This document shows positions 22,384 to 33,491 of a DNA stretch of 64,000 nt, piece by piece. Both the position numbers and the translations under genes were made by a program. Within the stretch, counting starts at the first letter, position 1; each line of letters starts with the position of its first letter. The DNA is from Panax quinquefolius (lineage: Eukaryota; Streptophyta; Magnoliopsida; Apiales; Araliaceae): assembly GCA_020205615.1 (NCBI GenBank), contig JAINUW010000387.1, positions 1 to 64,000 on the forward strand, written 5' to 3'. Under the pieces are notes generated by a model, which saw nothing but the letters and a program-made list of their open reading frames with translations, had not been told where the DNA came from and did no database searches.

Positions 22384-24232
22384 CATTGTGATGATATTAT
22401 TCTAACTTGGAGATCAATATTATTAATATTAGGTCCTTAGACGAAGAAAAATAGAATGTGTAGCAATAGTCGACGATACATGCAAGTTTTTCTGCACTTT
22501 ATGCAAACCTCATATTTTAAATGCCAGCTTCGTTTAAATTACTTTATTAAATGAAAATTTGATATTTATCAGTTATGATCTGGTGATACATAATGTTTAT
22601 GTATTCTATTATTCAAAGGTTATGATTTCTTGTTCAAACATAACCAAGTCATATGAGTTATTATTATGGAAAATGCGTTTGATTTGATATTAAAGCATAG
22701 TTTGTGAGAAACCAATTTTGTTTGGTACAAATGTATAAGCATAGTTTGTGAGAAACCAATTTTGTTTGGTACAAATGTATAAAAGTACAGTTTATGAAAA
22801 AGGAAATTTTTTTGGTGCCAATATATATACTGACACTATTAGAACTGGCAGTGAGGAACTGTTGATGGGCAATTATGGTTGTCCTTGGCAGTAGTAAACT
22901 ATCTCTGTCTCCAACATTTATAGCAATGATCAGACAATATATAGAGGATGATATGCATACTCCTAGTTTTATTTGGTTGAGCGGGTTAACCCGGGTTGCT
23001 AAGTCTATAGGACTGACAGTAACTCGTAATGTGCGGGGTTTGGCAGATAAACCTCAGTATATATTTATGGCACTGCTCTAAACTTTATGTTCATTCCACC
23101 CAGATTTGGTGTGTATGGAAAAACTCTGAACTTTATGTTCATTTATTTTAGAATTGATATATGTATAACATTATGTTATTGTTCAAAACTTGTTGAGCTT
23201 CTGTAGCTCATCCCTGCAAATATTTTCTTTATTTGTAGATATAAAGAATATATTCCAGAAGTTTCAGTATTGTGGATAAAAGGCTTAAGATATGGATACC
23301 CTGTTAAGAGCTATAATGTAAAAGTAACGACCTTTTGAATCAATGTAATGGTATATTATTGGTTTAGTGTATTATTAGTTGAGATATTTAGTTGTTATTC
23401 TAATAGAATTAGAAAAATGTACAGTATCTATATGAACTATATATCTGGATGATAGTGTTAATAGACATTGGTCTCTGATACACTGAGGTAGCACTTCACT
23501 CAGTTCCAAGAACTCTAACATTAACACTATGGAGGTCAGATAGATACGAATTATAGATATGGAAGAAATATCTATAAGATACTGAACCTGTACATCCAAG
23601 TGAGGGTATTCAGTTATAATGATTGTTCTGACGAGAACTACTATTTACTATGAGTACTGTGAATCTTGGATTTATAGGAATTATTATCTTATAGAATATT
23701 TACGTGAGCACCAAATTGGCTACAGTAAATGTAGAGAATTTGGGGCGTCACACCCTCAGATATTAATGTTGAACTTGTTTCCTAATCTTGATTCGATGAA
23801 CAAGTTCTTTATTATTCAATGTTCATTGCTTACTCCTATGATATTGTTATTGTTATCATTATATTTGTGAGCAATTGTTTGCTCACTCTTGCATATAACA
23901 CTGCAGCTAAAGTTGAGAAAGTTGACGAGTCGTCTACTAGCAAGGGCAAGGGCAAGGGCAAGATGTCCAAATGATGAAGACTTATTTAATAGAGTCTATG
24001 TTATGAGACTTATTTAATTAGATGATGTATTCCACAAACTTATGCAATAATTTAAGGTTAGATTACCTGGGATTTATTTTAAGTTGAAGTAACTCTTTAA
24101 TGGGGAGGATTATTGTTTTAAGTTATTTAAGTTATGTCTTTATCCTTGATTATGGGTTGTTGGTTGTAATTGTTTTGGATAGTGAGCACCAAATTCTGTG
24201 ATAATGAAGTACCCGAATTTGGGGGTGTAACA
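19617..24232 (+). repeat. E5 5' LTR
   Basis: About 4.6 kb from TGTGAGGATTCAGAATTTTA to GGGGGTGTAACA just before the primer site. The start is placed by comparison with E7 and is less certain than the end. Recognisable in order: ACCCTAA-rich part (19739-19930), a run of stem-loops (20440-21400) including one matching the GCGAC palindrome of E7, long AT-rich DNA (21410-22200), a (TA)n run (about 22350-22381), a 44-bp tandem repeat (22693-22780) and the end. Confidence 0.7.
22693..22780 (+). repeat. 44-bp tandem duplication in the E5 LTR
   Basis: Two near-perfect copies (22693 and 22737) of a 44-bp unit starting AAGCATAGTTTGTGAG, followed by a third degenerate copy from about 22781. No ORF or known function. 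Confidence 0.85.
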
Positions 24233-24235
24233 AGT

Positions 24236-24248
24236 TGGTATCAAAGCT
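24236..24248 (+). other. E5 primer binding site (tRNA-iMet type)
   Basis: TGGTATCAAAGCT, three bases after the LTR end, is one base from the usual TGGTATCAGAGC of plant LTR elements. Confidence 0.8.
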
Positions 24249-24470
24249 TTATGTTATGAACCTTAGGTGGGGGAAACCTTAGGAAGTAACCTTTAAGGAG
24301 ATCAAAAACATAGTGGTGAGAACTTTGATCTAGTTTTAAGGTATGGATTAAGGAATTCATTAAAGAGAAATAATAAAAGACTTTATATGTTTATGTGTTG
24401 ATAACTTATGTGCTCGCGAGTATCGAAGAGTGTCATGTAGTAAATAAAACTTAAGGTATTTTGTTGTCAG

Positions 24471-25242
24471 GATGTTTAATGCTGAAGGATTCAGTTAAGC
24501 TAGGGAGAAGATACCTTAGGTGCCTAGAGATGAGGAGTCCCGAGATGTCTATGTTGTTCAAGAGCAGTTAATTCAGAGGGAGCCTTCTCTGTTGGTCACT
24601 ATTGAGGGACATGGGAATGAGCCTGTGTCTGATCTAGAGGAGGAGGACTCTGGGAAGATAGAGGTGGAAGATGAGGAAGAGGATCCTGTGGAGGTGGAAG
24701 ATGAGCAGTTGATACAGCTAGGATGTATGATGAATTATATGATTGTAATATAGAATTGCAGTCTAAGGTTGAGGAGATGAATGAGCTGGCTTACATGCGT
24801 CAGGCTATTATAGAGTAGAAGGGTGTGGAGATTCAGGATCTAGACATATATCTTGGGAATACAGAATGGAACCTAGTTCACACAGAGGGTCATCAAGAAT
24901 AGCTTTTGGCTGAGAATGAAAAGATGAAGACTGGAGTTGAGAAGCTAAAAGATGATTTGAAGGAGGAGTCAGCTAAGCGTGCGAGATCAAAAGACGTTTG
25001 GATGAAGGCTACTCAGCGTACAAATCGTGCTGAAGACAAGGTTCAGACAACAAAGGTCAAGATGAATTAAATGGGTTATGCTTTTCATTCTGCGATTGAT
25101 AGGTCCCAAGACCAAGTCTTTTATTACCTAACTCAGTTTGAAGACTTGACATGGTATATGATGGATCGTGGAACAATGTTTCGCATCATGGAAGAAGAGC
25201 ATGGAGAAGCTTCTCGACGTCTTTATATACCAAAATAGGAAG
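24471..25242 (+). pseudogene. E5 extra ORF upstream of gag (acidic, coiled-coil)
   Basis: A decayed frame of about 255 codons lies between the primer site and gag. The first half is strongly acidic (VSDLEEEDSGKIEVEDEEED, EVEDEQ). After a frame change near 24715 the second half is Lys/Glu-rich and probably coiled-coil (LLAENEKMKTGVEKLKDDLK, EESAKRARSKDVW), ending with SRRLYIPK and a stop at 25242. Four or five stops interrupt it. I recognise no domain. The smooth composition and length of the two halves show that it was once translated. Standard Tekay elements have gag first, so this is either a lineage-specific ORF or a captured gene. Confidence 0.55.
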
Positions 25243-25491
25243 AGTAATAAGTTATGTGATTAAATATGTGTTACACAAATTGTAAATCCCTTATTTTGAG
25301 ATAAAAAATGGGGTAAGATGACCATATATCCTGAAACTTTTTAAGTTCAGGAAAATTGATGTAGATAGTAGAGATGCTATCCTTTGATATATTTTAGGAA
25401 ATATGAATTGATAAAATATCGAAATTACCTAAATGTTATATGTTAAGCTTTAATCATAGAATGTTTAAGTTAAACGTTAATATTTAAGAAA

Positions 25492-26480
25492 TTGAGTGGT
25501 GATCTAATAAGCGTATATCTTAAACAAAAAATGCCTCCTACAAGAAGACAACCATGCCAACAACCACCCCTTGAAGGGTCTACTAACAACAACAATAATG
25601 AGTCCAATGCTAGCCCAGTTCAGCAATTGGTGACCTTGCTAATAGGAGCACTTGCGAATCAGCAACAAGCTCAAGTCATGACTTTTAAGGACTTCAAAGC
25701 GGTTGGACCGCTAGAGTTTCAAGGGTCTATGAATCCAGTTGAAGCCCAAACCTGGATCATGGAAATGGAGGAGGTTTTCGACGTTGTCAGGGTCATAGAG
25801 GATCAGAAAACCACTTTAGCAACGTTTATGTTGAAATCTGAAGCTAGTTATTGGTGGCAGGAAAATAAGGTTCATGGCGTATAAGGAATGATAACATGAG
25901 ATAGGTTTAAAGAAATATTTTTTAAGATGTACTTTCCGTCTAGTTCCCGGAACCAGATGTAATTTCAATTCTTGAAATTAAAGCAAGGAACCTTGCATGT
26001 GCTAGAGTATGCAGTGATGTTTAATAAGTTTGTAATGTTTGCTCCGTACCAAGTTAATATAGATGAGTATAAGGCGAAAAGGTTTGGAAAGGGGTTGAAG
26101 CAATAAAGGAAGTAATAACCAAAAAAGGAAGTTGAATGAAAATCCAAATGTAGGAGGACAACAAGGAAGTAAGAAAAAGAAGAAGTTTGAAGCTTGTACT
26201 ACTTGTGGGAAGAACCATACTGGTATGTGTCTGAAGGATAAGCGAGTATATTTTAATTATGTCCAGGAGGGTCACATTGCGCCAAATTATTTTAGCCCCA
26301 AGAAGGGAGCTTGTTTCACTTGCGGGTCGAAGGATCATATGGCTCGTGATTGCCCTAGAAAGACAGCAGGAGGTGCAAGTGGAGGTAAGGGAAGCAACAG
26401 TGGTGCTACGTTAATTATCATTGGGCTAGTGTCATCAAACCGACCTACTGGCAAAACTTTCAATATGACCGTGCAAGATA
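25492..26480 (+). pseudogene. E5 gag (chromovirus type)
   Basis: The capsid start at 25492-25884 has the family wording FKAVGPLEFQGSMNPVEAQT, ATFMLKSEASYWW. A stop follows and the frame is damaged to about 26116. The C-terminal part (26132 on) has a basic stretch (GSKKKKKFEA) and three zinc knuckles. The first, CTTCGKNHTGMC, is intact. The second has lost its cysteines (YFNYVQEGHIAPNYF). The third, CFTCGSKDHMARDC, is intact. Part of the capsid is missing. It runs directly into protease. Confidence 0.85.
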
Positions 26481-27039
26481 TTGTGCAGTCAAAGGATGTG
26501 GTTTCAGATATCATTCTAATCAATGATATTAATGCTTATGTGTTATTTGAATCGGGTGCTACTTGTTCATTTATATCCAATGGTTTTGTGAAGGTCATAG
26601 ATTTGCTTTAGGAAGAATTAGATATTCCTGTAAGCATATAGATTGAAAATAGGGAAGTGATTCCTGTTAGGTTTATATACAAGAATTATAGGGTGGATAT
26701 AAAGGGCCACGAGATGATGGTAGATTTGATACCGATTAAACTTGGGGAATTTGATGTTATAATGGGAATAGATTGGTTATTTAATTATGGGGCTGTAATT
26801 GATTACCAAAAGAGATGTTTTAACCTTATGACTCCGTCAAAGGTGGTGTTTTATGGCAGGAAATTGCCTAGACAAGCAAGTTATCCGACGGTGATGCGGG
26901 CCAAGAAATTACTGAAATAAGTATATGAAGGATACTTAGCCTATAAAATTGATACTCAGAAGAAGATTGCGAAATTGGAAGAGATACCAGTCATTAGAGA
27001 TTTTGCAGATGTATTTCCAGATGATTTGCATGGACTTCC
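26481..27039 (+). pseudogene. E5 protease and start of RT
   Basis: AYVLFESGATCSFIS holds the retropepsin site with Glu in place of the catalytic Asp (usual FDSGA). GEFDVIMGIDWLFNYGAVID follows, a family hallmark. In-frame stops lie near 26609 and 26639 and after KKLLK (26918). The last recognised text, IRDFADVFPDDLHGLP, is the linker before RT. It stops at 27039, where foreign LTR sequence begins. Confidence 0.85.
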
Positions 27040-28004
27040 TGTTGACGTCGGGATTTTTATTTGTCCCTTTTTGTTCTTGAATTTTAGTGTTATCATTTTT
27101 GGTGAGATTTGTTTGAAAAAACAAGTTTGAAAAGTTCTGACATGTATATGTCGATGATTTTACTGTAAGAGTCGCCAATTGGTTATTTTTAAATGGTTGC
27201 ACCAACTCAATCGAGAAAAGGTTTGCACAAAGACCCATGTATTTGACACAGTTTGACTGGTTTATAAAACCAAAATTCATTAGGGTCTGGGGGCTTGATT
27301 AAGAAGAGGGAAGGTGTTAGGCACCCCCCCCCCTGACTTCCGTGATAACACGGTTACTGCCACTTTTTAAATAAACTTTTATCTATAAATGTGTGTGTGT
27401 GTGTGTTAGGTTTATGTACAGTTGTTTGGAAGTGGTGCTATGCCTCGTTTACACCTATATACAAAGGGTTTGACTTTTGTTTAAAGTTGAATTATAACAA
27501 GATATAGTAATGATATTTTGTAAAATAAGTTTTTTAAACCCTTGTGCTTAATATTAATTGAGGCATTTGGTACTTTCATTTTATTAAATGTTTAGCTTGA
27601 TTGCTTTTATTTTTGAGATGCGAGGCATCTTCGAGAAAATAAGATATATAACAATGTCGAACTCCTTGTGGGCATAAGAGCCATATAAGGAAATTTAGAC
27701 ACCATAGATAATTTACATGCTGGCTGTAGCTATAAAATGTCCATCACGAGAACTGAATCTATATCCAGGAGTTGAATTTATGAGCACTTAATTCCTAGGC
27801 TCACATGTGAAAGAAATATTAACAAAAGCTAGAAAAAGAACTAGATTTGAACAAATCTAAACCATTCCAGCTTAAACGGTTCCAGTTTAGTCACTATGAA
27901 ACAGTTAAAGTGAGAATTGGCTAGATTTAGGGAAATCTTAGCCCGCAAGCTGAAAATTAAATATTTACATATGAAAGCGAAAAAGAGTATAGTTATATAA
28001 AAGC

Positions 28005-28043
<39 letters not shown>

Positions 28044-28387
28044 ATGATCAACTGCCATGAAGTAAAATCTAGGCAGGACTTTGAAATGTAAATATATATA
28101 TATATATATATCTGTTGCATTTACAACTTTTATTTATATATATATATAAGTATATATATATATGAGCAATAAAAAGCCACGGATCAACGATCCGGGCATA
28201 CCCACATAACGCGACTCTCAACATTAGTAGATATAAGTATATAAAAGTATGGAAAAGCTTAAAAATCTAAAAAATCTTACAATGGATTTCCAAGAACATT
28301 TCAGATAGCTTTTCATGACTGAAAACTTGGTTTCTACCTGTAAAACTTCATGACTCTCTTTTTTTCAAATGAGCTCCCAAGAGCTCA

Positions 28388-28395
28388 TATATAAA
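28388..28395 (+). promoter_or_regulatory. E6 LTR TATA box
   Basis: TATATAAA, followed about 12 bp later by a GC-rich stretch that can fold (GCCACGGGT-ct-ACCTGTGGC with one G-T pair, then CCCGGG-ttgc-CCCGGG). Transcription would start near 28420, placing the hairpin arrays in the RNA leader. Confidence 0.55.
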
Positions 28396-28795
28396 GACCT
28401 GATAGCCACGGGTCTACCTGTGGCTACCCGGGTTGCCCCGGGCCATGTGGGTCCCGTTGTCTAAAAGTACGTGCACTTTGGCTACGCGTTATTTGCATAA
28501 AACTTTATAACTTTCAATCTGGGCATCCGATAAAGGCGTGTTAGACCTTTTCGAGAAGCTGTTATCGAGAGCTACACAATGACATGGGATTAGAGGTTGT
28601 ACAAATCCGAAAAGATGGGTCCATGACTAGATCTTCAAGTCTTTAAATTATATTCGGTGTGCTGTCTTTTTGTAGTAATCACTCGAGATTTGAGCTATGA
28701 TTCTTGTGGGACACCTTGTATGAAGTGTTGACTGAAATGATGTTGGGACAATGTAAATGTAGTATCGAGGTGGCAAAATGACAATTTTGTCCCTC

Positions 28796-29170
28796 ACCGG
28801 GGTTATCTCCGACTTTGCACAGATGTAGTAGTTGTTGTTAAGGGTTATCTCAGAGATTGGGCTGTTGTGAATGCTGAATGTCCTCAGGGTTAATCTCTAA
28901 GATGTGTTTGACCTCCAGGGGTTATCTCTGGGGTACACACTGAGTATCTCGGGGTTATCTCCGAGGTTGAAACTAACTTTTTTGGGGTTATCACTGGAAC
29001 TGGAACTGCTTCCCTCAGGGTTGTCTCCGAGGTCTGGAACTGGATCTCCCAGGGTTATCTCTAGGATTTATACTGAGTATCTCGGGGTTATCTTCGAGAA
29101 TGAGAATTGAGGATCCAGGGGTTGTCTTCGCGATTAAAATTGAGTTGACTTCCAAGGTTATCTTTGGAAG
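28796..29170 (+). repeat. E6 leader: tandem stem-loops with loop GGTTATCT
   Basis: Eleven units at 31-42 bp spacing share the 8-base core GGTTATCT or a close variant. Arms on either side pair and differ from unit to unit: CTCGG/CCGAG (28948-28965), CTCCAG/CTGGGG (28913-28933), CCTCaG/CcGAGG (29013-29032), TCCcAG/CTaGGA (29047-29066), TCTCGG/TCGAGA (29080-29099) and CTTCCAA/TTGGAAG (29149-29170). Units near 28843, 28986 and 29120 are weak. Lower-case letters mark mismatches. Confidence 0.8.
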
Positions 29171-29561
29171 ACAATTTTTCCCTCTTACAGGGTTAGCAAA
29201 AGGAATGCAAAATTTCAAGTGTTTACAGATGCCCCTCTTTATCATATTCATGCAATGTAACAACATGAATAGGATAAATATTGCTAGACACTTGAAATAT
29301 GACAAGATAATCATGATACAAATGTAACACAACATGATGCAAATGTATATTGAGTGTATGGAATGGAGGTTTCTCCATGATTGAGACTATATGATGTTGA
29401 CATTTAAGGTTATCACCAAAGTCCTTAACCCTCATCGCCAACTTTCCACCGCAGATGTTCTTCTCATATGCGAGAGACTTTTGGGGAATTATGCTTTAAT
29501 TGCTGATGATCTGTATAAAAGATTCCATCATTAGTCCTGCCCGATGAGGATGGTTTCCCAT

Positions 29562-29958
29562 GATTTGCATCACTAGGTCTTTCTGATGCTTTGTTGGAGT
29601 TACTGCCAACGGCTAGTTATGTCAGAGCTGCCTGACCCTCATTGAAATTTCCTTCAACAGCTGATATCATCGGACCACCTTCGATGCTTCGCTGGATTTA
29701 ATTGCCAATGAATAATGTTGTTAGGGTTGTATGACCCTTGTTTAAATGTTCTTCAACAGCTAATACCATCAGACCACTTCTGATGCTTCATTGGAGTTAA
29801 TTGCCAACAGCTAATGATGTCAGGACTGCCTGACCCTCGTTGAAATGTCCTTCAACGGCTGATATCACCTGACCACCTCTGAAGCTTCACTACATTTAAT
29901 TGCCAATGACTAATGATGTCAAGACTATATGACCTTCATTGAAATGTTCTTCAATGGC
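29562..29958 (+). repeat. E6 leader: 99-bp tandem repeat built of stem-loops
   Basis: Four units of about 99 bp (starts near 29562, 29661, 29760, 29859). Each holds up to four inverted repeats. Examples are CATCGGA/TTCGATG (29668-29686), CATCAGA/TCTGATG (29767-29785), GTCAGG/CCTGAC (29819-29834), CGTTGAA/TTCAACG (29838-29857) and CATTGAA/TTCAATG (29937-29956). Arms change together between units. Confidence 0.8.
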
Positions 29959-31071
29959 GGAGGATGTAAGAAATCTCCGCTGGGGAATAGATTTCTGATG
30001 AGATGCATGGTTTTGATTGTAATTACAACCCGATTAATGGCATTGGACCTTCACAAGATATTGCCCTAGTTAGCTTTCAAGAGCTATGATAATTGGCTTC
30101 GTAGACCCTGTGTCTGGGCAAATACCAATGATTGATATGTAGACCTGCAGTTTGGTGTTTGAGAATCAGGATTTTAGGCTTTTCCGCTTAATTACGTAGC
30201 ATCTGTTTTCCTGATTTGAATTTTTAGCTTGTGGGACCTCCTTTGAAACTCAAATTTGATCAAGTTGGAAGGGGTGGGGACCACCCAACACAGACATAGG
30301 TGGACCTGCGACTGGCACGAGTACGCATACAGCCACCAATGGGTTTATATCTCACTTTTTTCCCTTTGTTAAGTCATTTTCACTTGAAGCCGCACAGAGA
30401 ATCCAAGATTTCTTCTTCAGATCTATTGAGTTCGGGTTGTTTTCTGTAAAATCCATCACCATACAAGTGTTCTACCCTATCCTGGTAACGTATACAAGTT
30501 TTCTTTTCCAGTTTTGACCGTTGGAAAGCGAGATATCACATGAAATGCCTCAAACACATAGTAGTGAATATGCATGCTCATATGACTTTATAAAAATTAT
30601 TTAACACAGCAAATATTAGTATTTAAACATGCTGAACGTATTGATTTGAAAACAAATGAATTTTGAAATAGTAAATTTGGCACCTTTTTCTGCTATTTTT
30701 TTATCCTATTTGAGGACAAATGAGCAAAAGGTTGTGAAGAAAAGTAATCCTGGTAATTAGCCTATCCTTGTGGATTATGACTTTGATATTTTTCATGCAT
30801 ATAGGATGTTTATGACTGTGACTTGGTGTGCCACTAAATGGACACCTAGTCATGCTTACGCGCATGTGGATAGTCTAGTTTACAAAAAAGACTCTGGCGA
30901 AATTTTTTTCTTGAGTCTAGGCATTGAATGAACATGCATTTTTAACTTTACTGTAGTCGTATGTTAAAGTAACACATGTATGCATATAGACATAAAATGC
31001 ATTTAATGAGCTCTAGGTTAGAATTTACCACACCCTTTCTGAGATGATTTTGGAGACTTTTGTCCAGATAT

Positions 31072-31150
31072 ATGGATCCAGACTAGCCGAGTAGCTCCCG
31101 TAGGACCTCTGCAGGTGTGAGGAGGAGAGCTTCTGATATGCCTCGGCCTC
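31072..31150 (+). pseudogene. E6 plant-mobile-domain ORF, N-terminal piece
   Basis: Starts MDPD, one stop, then PSSSRRTSAGVRRRAS and MPRPRP, an Arg/Ser/Pro-rich basic start. The E7 insertion at 31150 cuts it. The frame continues in phase at 60628 once the duplicated gcctc is counted once. See the entry at 60628-61143 for the domain. Confidence 0.6.
31146..31150. repeat. E7 target site duplication, left copy (gcctc)
   Basis: gcctc recurs at 60623-60627 directly after the right LTR of E7, and the interrupted E6 ORF is in phase across it. Confidence 0.92.
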
Positions 31151-31679
31151 TGTAATAACCCGATATTTTCTATGTAATTAAATCAGAAATTTTGCATATA
31201 AATTTTTTTTTATTAAAATAAAATTGGGGAATATGTATAAGTCAAAGCATATGTATTTATGTGATAAATAAAAATATATTTTTTACATGAATAATTACAA
31301 ATAATTTTATTTTAAAATTATTGATCATTATAAACCATATTCTTATAATAATTAATTTTATAAGTACAAATGTTTTTATTATTTAATTTTCATGAAAATA
31401 TGATTATAATATTATTTAAATAATATATGGAATGATTATATAACTATTATAATAATTATTTTATTATATGAATTTATTTGATTAATTAAGTTAATTATTA
31501 TAACTTAATTAATAATGGTTTGTATTTGGAAGATAAATTGGATATGGAATCCAAACCATAATTTTGGATTTTGAACAATGAATGAGAATAATAATATAAT
31601 ATTATTTATATTTCAGTACTATAAATATGTACCGTATGTATAGACCGATAATTGTTAGTCAATTACGGTGTATCATGAC

Positions 31680-32240
31680 GAACCCTAGTATTACCAAGTT
31701 AAGCCCTAATTTGAAACTCAAATTAGAGTACAAGTAATGTGATTAGTGTCAGATATTATAAATATAAATGCTAATTAGGTAAAGCCTAATTATTGACTCG
31801 AAACCGTAATCGTGAAATTTAAACCTTAATCGCTAAAGTATAGAGCTTAATGTTAATTAGGAAAACTCTAACTGATATTTAGAAACCCTAATTAACTGGA
31901 AACTCTAATTTCTAAATTAGTAACCCTAATTACTAAACTAGAACCTTAACTATTAAATTATATAGTTAACCGTTAATTAGGGAAACCCTAATTGCAAATT
32001 GATAACCCTAATTGTAAAAATTAAGAATTCTAAATGCTAAAACAAGAACCCTAATTATCAATTTGTAAGCCCTAATTGCTAGATTAGCAATCTTAATTAC
32101 AATTTGTAAAGCCTAAACTTAATTTGCAAGTATAATGTAATTAGAAAACTAATTGTAATCAGGAAACTCTAAATTATATATATATATATATATATATATT
32201 TGAATCTAATTTTTATTTTTTTAAACCCTAAATACAAAGC
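31680..32240 (+). promoter_or_regulatory. Telo-box-like ACCCTAA cluster in U3 of E7
   Basis: Eight or more copies of ACCCTAA or AACCCTAATT, separated by 20-40 bp of AT-rich DNA, upstream of the TATA box. The 3' LTR has the same cluster at about 56225-56770, and E5 a smaller one near 19739-19930. Telo-boxes of this kind are known promoter elements in plants. Confidence 0.55.
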
Positions 32241-32828
32241 CTAGAAAATAAAATTTTTAGAAACCTTAGGGTTAAACTCTAAGTGTCAAACTCTAAGGGT
32301 TTGTCAACTTTACAATTTGGCCATTAAAATCATAAGGCAAACGATCTTATTACCCTTTTTGCATTATTTAAGAGATAGCTTGCAAATCTTGCTAAAATAA
32401 GAGTTGGTCACCAACTCTAGCAAAACCCATGTGCTACTAAGTTTAGCAATTCAGCCTTTACATAATCCAAATTCATTGCATCAAGTTATATATATATTAA
32501 AGAGAGAGAAAAGTCTCTAAAATTAGCTCATTTCAATCCTTTCACACCACCAAAGCTCTCTCTCTAAACCCACGAAATCTTAAAGCCTTTCAGTCCCAAA
32601 ACAAAGCCCCACTACCTCCACTAACAAATTAGTAGCATAGAATCAAGATTTGTTCATAGAAAGGTATAAAACCCTACTAAGAATCTGATATTGATTGATG
32701 TGTTAAATGTTATGTTTTAATATTAAAACTTTTTTTATAGTGTATAATGACGATCTGGGTTGATAGATGTTAGATCCATAACATCTATAGGCTCAGAGTT
32801 GAGCAAATCTGGAAAAAGTTGAAAAAGT

Positions 32829-33491
32829 GGTCTGACAATGAATGTCAGACCTTAGAGATCTTTGCATGTAATGTGTTTTTGTTGTTTAAAGGTTTGATCA
32901 TATAGTATGTTATGAGATCTGTACTCTGGAATTTGATTCAAGGTCAGAGCATGAACAGATTGCATGATATGGGTGGTCAAACCTCATTGACTGACCATGA
33001 CTGAACAAAATCTGGGTAACCCAGATCTTGCCCAGAACGGTCTAACAAGAAGTTCATGGTCTTTGATCTTACTGGTTGTTATTTGTTTGTTGTTTTTGTT
33101 GCATCCAGGTTGTAGTCTTGTATATGGACTACAAGTTTATGCCTTAAAATCTCCTAAACATTAAACTGGGTGATTATAGTTGACGGTCAAACCAGGCGGG
33201 TCGAGCATGTTCTCTGTTTTCTGGGTAATCCAGAAAACATATGAACATGTCATCTGACATGGTTTGATCGGATCATAACTGTTAAATTTGTTGTTGTTAG
33301 ATCGGCCATGTTTATTGTTAAATCATGTAGTCTTACACTAGCACTACAAGATCTGACCAACATCTTGCCCAAAAACAACATGGTCAGTGCTTAATGTTTG
33401 GTCAAAGTATTCAACTTGATCACTAACATGAGTTTCTGGGTTTGGCCAAGAACATGAAGAACACCTATAGCGACGGTTCTGTCACTATAGG
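32829..33491 (+). repeat. E7 leader stem-loops, 5' LTR copy
   Basis: Downstream of the TATA box lie GGTCTGACA-atgaa-TGTCAGACC (32829-32851), ATCTGGGT-a-ACCCAGAT (33010-33026) and TGTTTTCTGG-gtaat-CCAGAAAACA (33215-33239), the last inside an outer CATGTTC/GAACATG pair. CCTATAGCGAC-ggttct-GTCACTATAGG (33464-33491) has one mismatch. Equivalents lie at 57388-58250 in the 3' LTR and 20527-21400 in E5. Confidence 0.7.

Larger units (their letters stand above)
19617..27039 (+). mobile_element. E5: Tekay-like chromovirus, 5' part only
   Basis: 5' LTR (19617-24232), iMet-type primer site, an extra ORF (24471-25242), gag with zinc knuckles (25492-26480), protease and the very start of RT, cut at 27039 where E6 begins. 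The 3' half is not in the window. The LTR is very long (4.6 kb) and homologous in its middle and end to the E7 LTRs. Confidence 0.78.
27040..31150 (+). mobile_element. E6: Tat/Ogre-like element, LTR and start of the first ORF
   Basis: Begins TGTTGACGTCGGGATTTTTA inside the E5 pol. A segment at about 27166-27345 (GTAAGAGTCGCCAATTGG, then GGGAAGGTGTTAGGCACCCC) is the kind found near the start of Ogre-type LTRs in many eudicots. A TATA box is at 28388-28395. The leader holds two hairpin arrays (28796-29170 and 29562-29958). A coding start at 31072 is cut by E7 at 31150; the element resumes at 60628 and is cut again by E11 at 61143. The LTR end and primer site were not identified; they should lie between about 30200 and 31000. 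Lineage is a moderate-confidence call. Confidence 0.6.

Noticed and set aside
29562..29958. CRISPR-like regular repeat array
   Set aside because: Units are contiguous 99-bp tandem copies without unique spacers, in a plant LTR element.
33464..33491. GCGAC palindrome as the end of a DNA transposon or MITE
   Set aside because: It occurs at the same place in both E7 LTRs and in E5, without target duplication or a second terminus. It fits the stem-loop series better.
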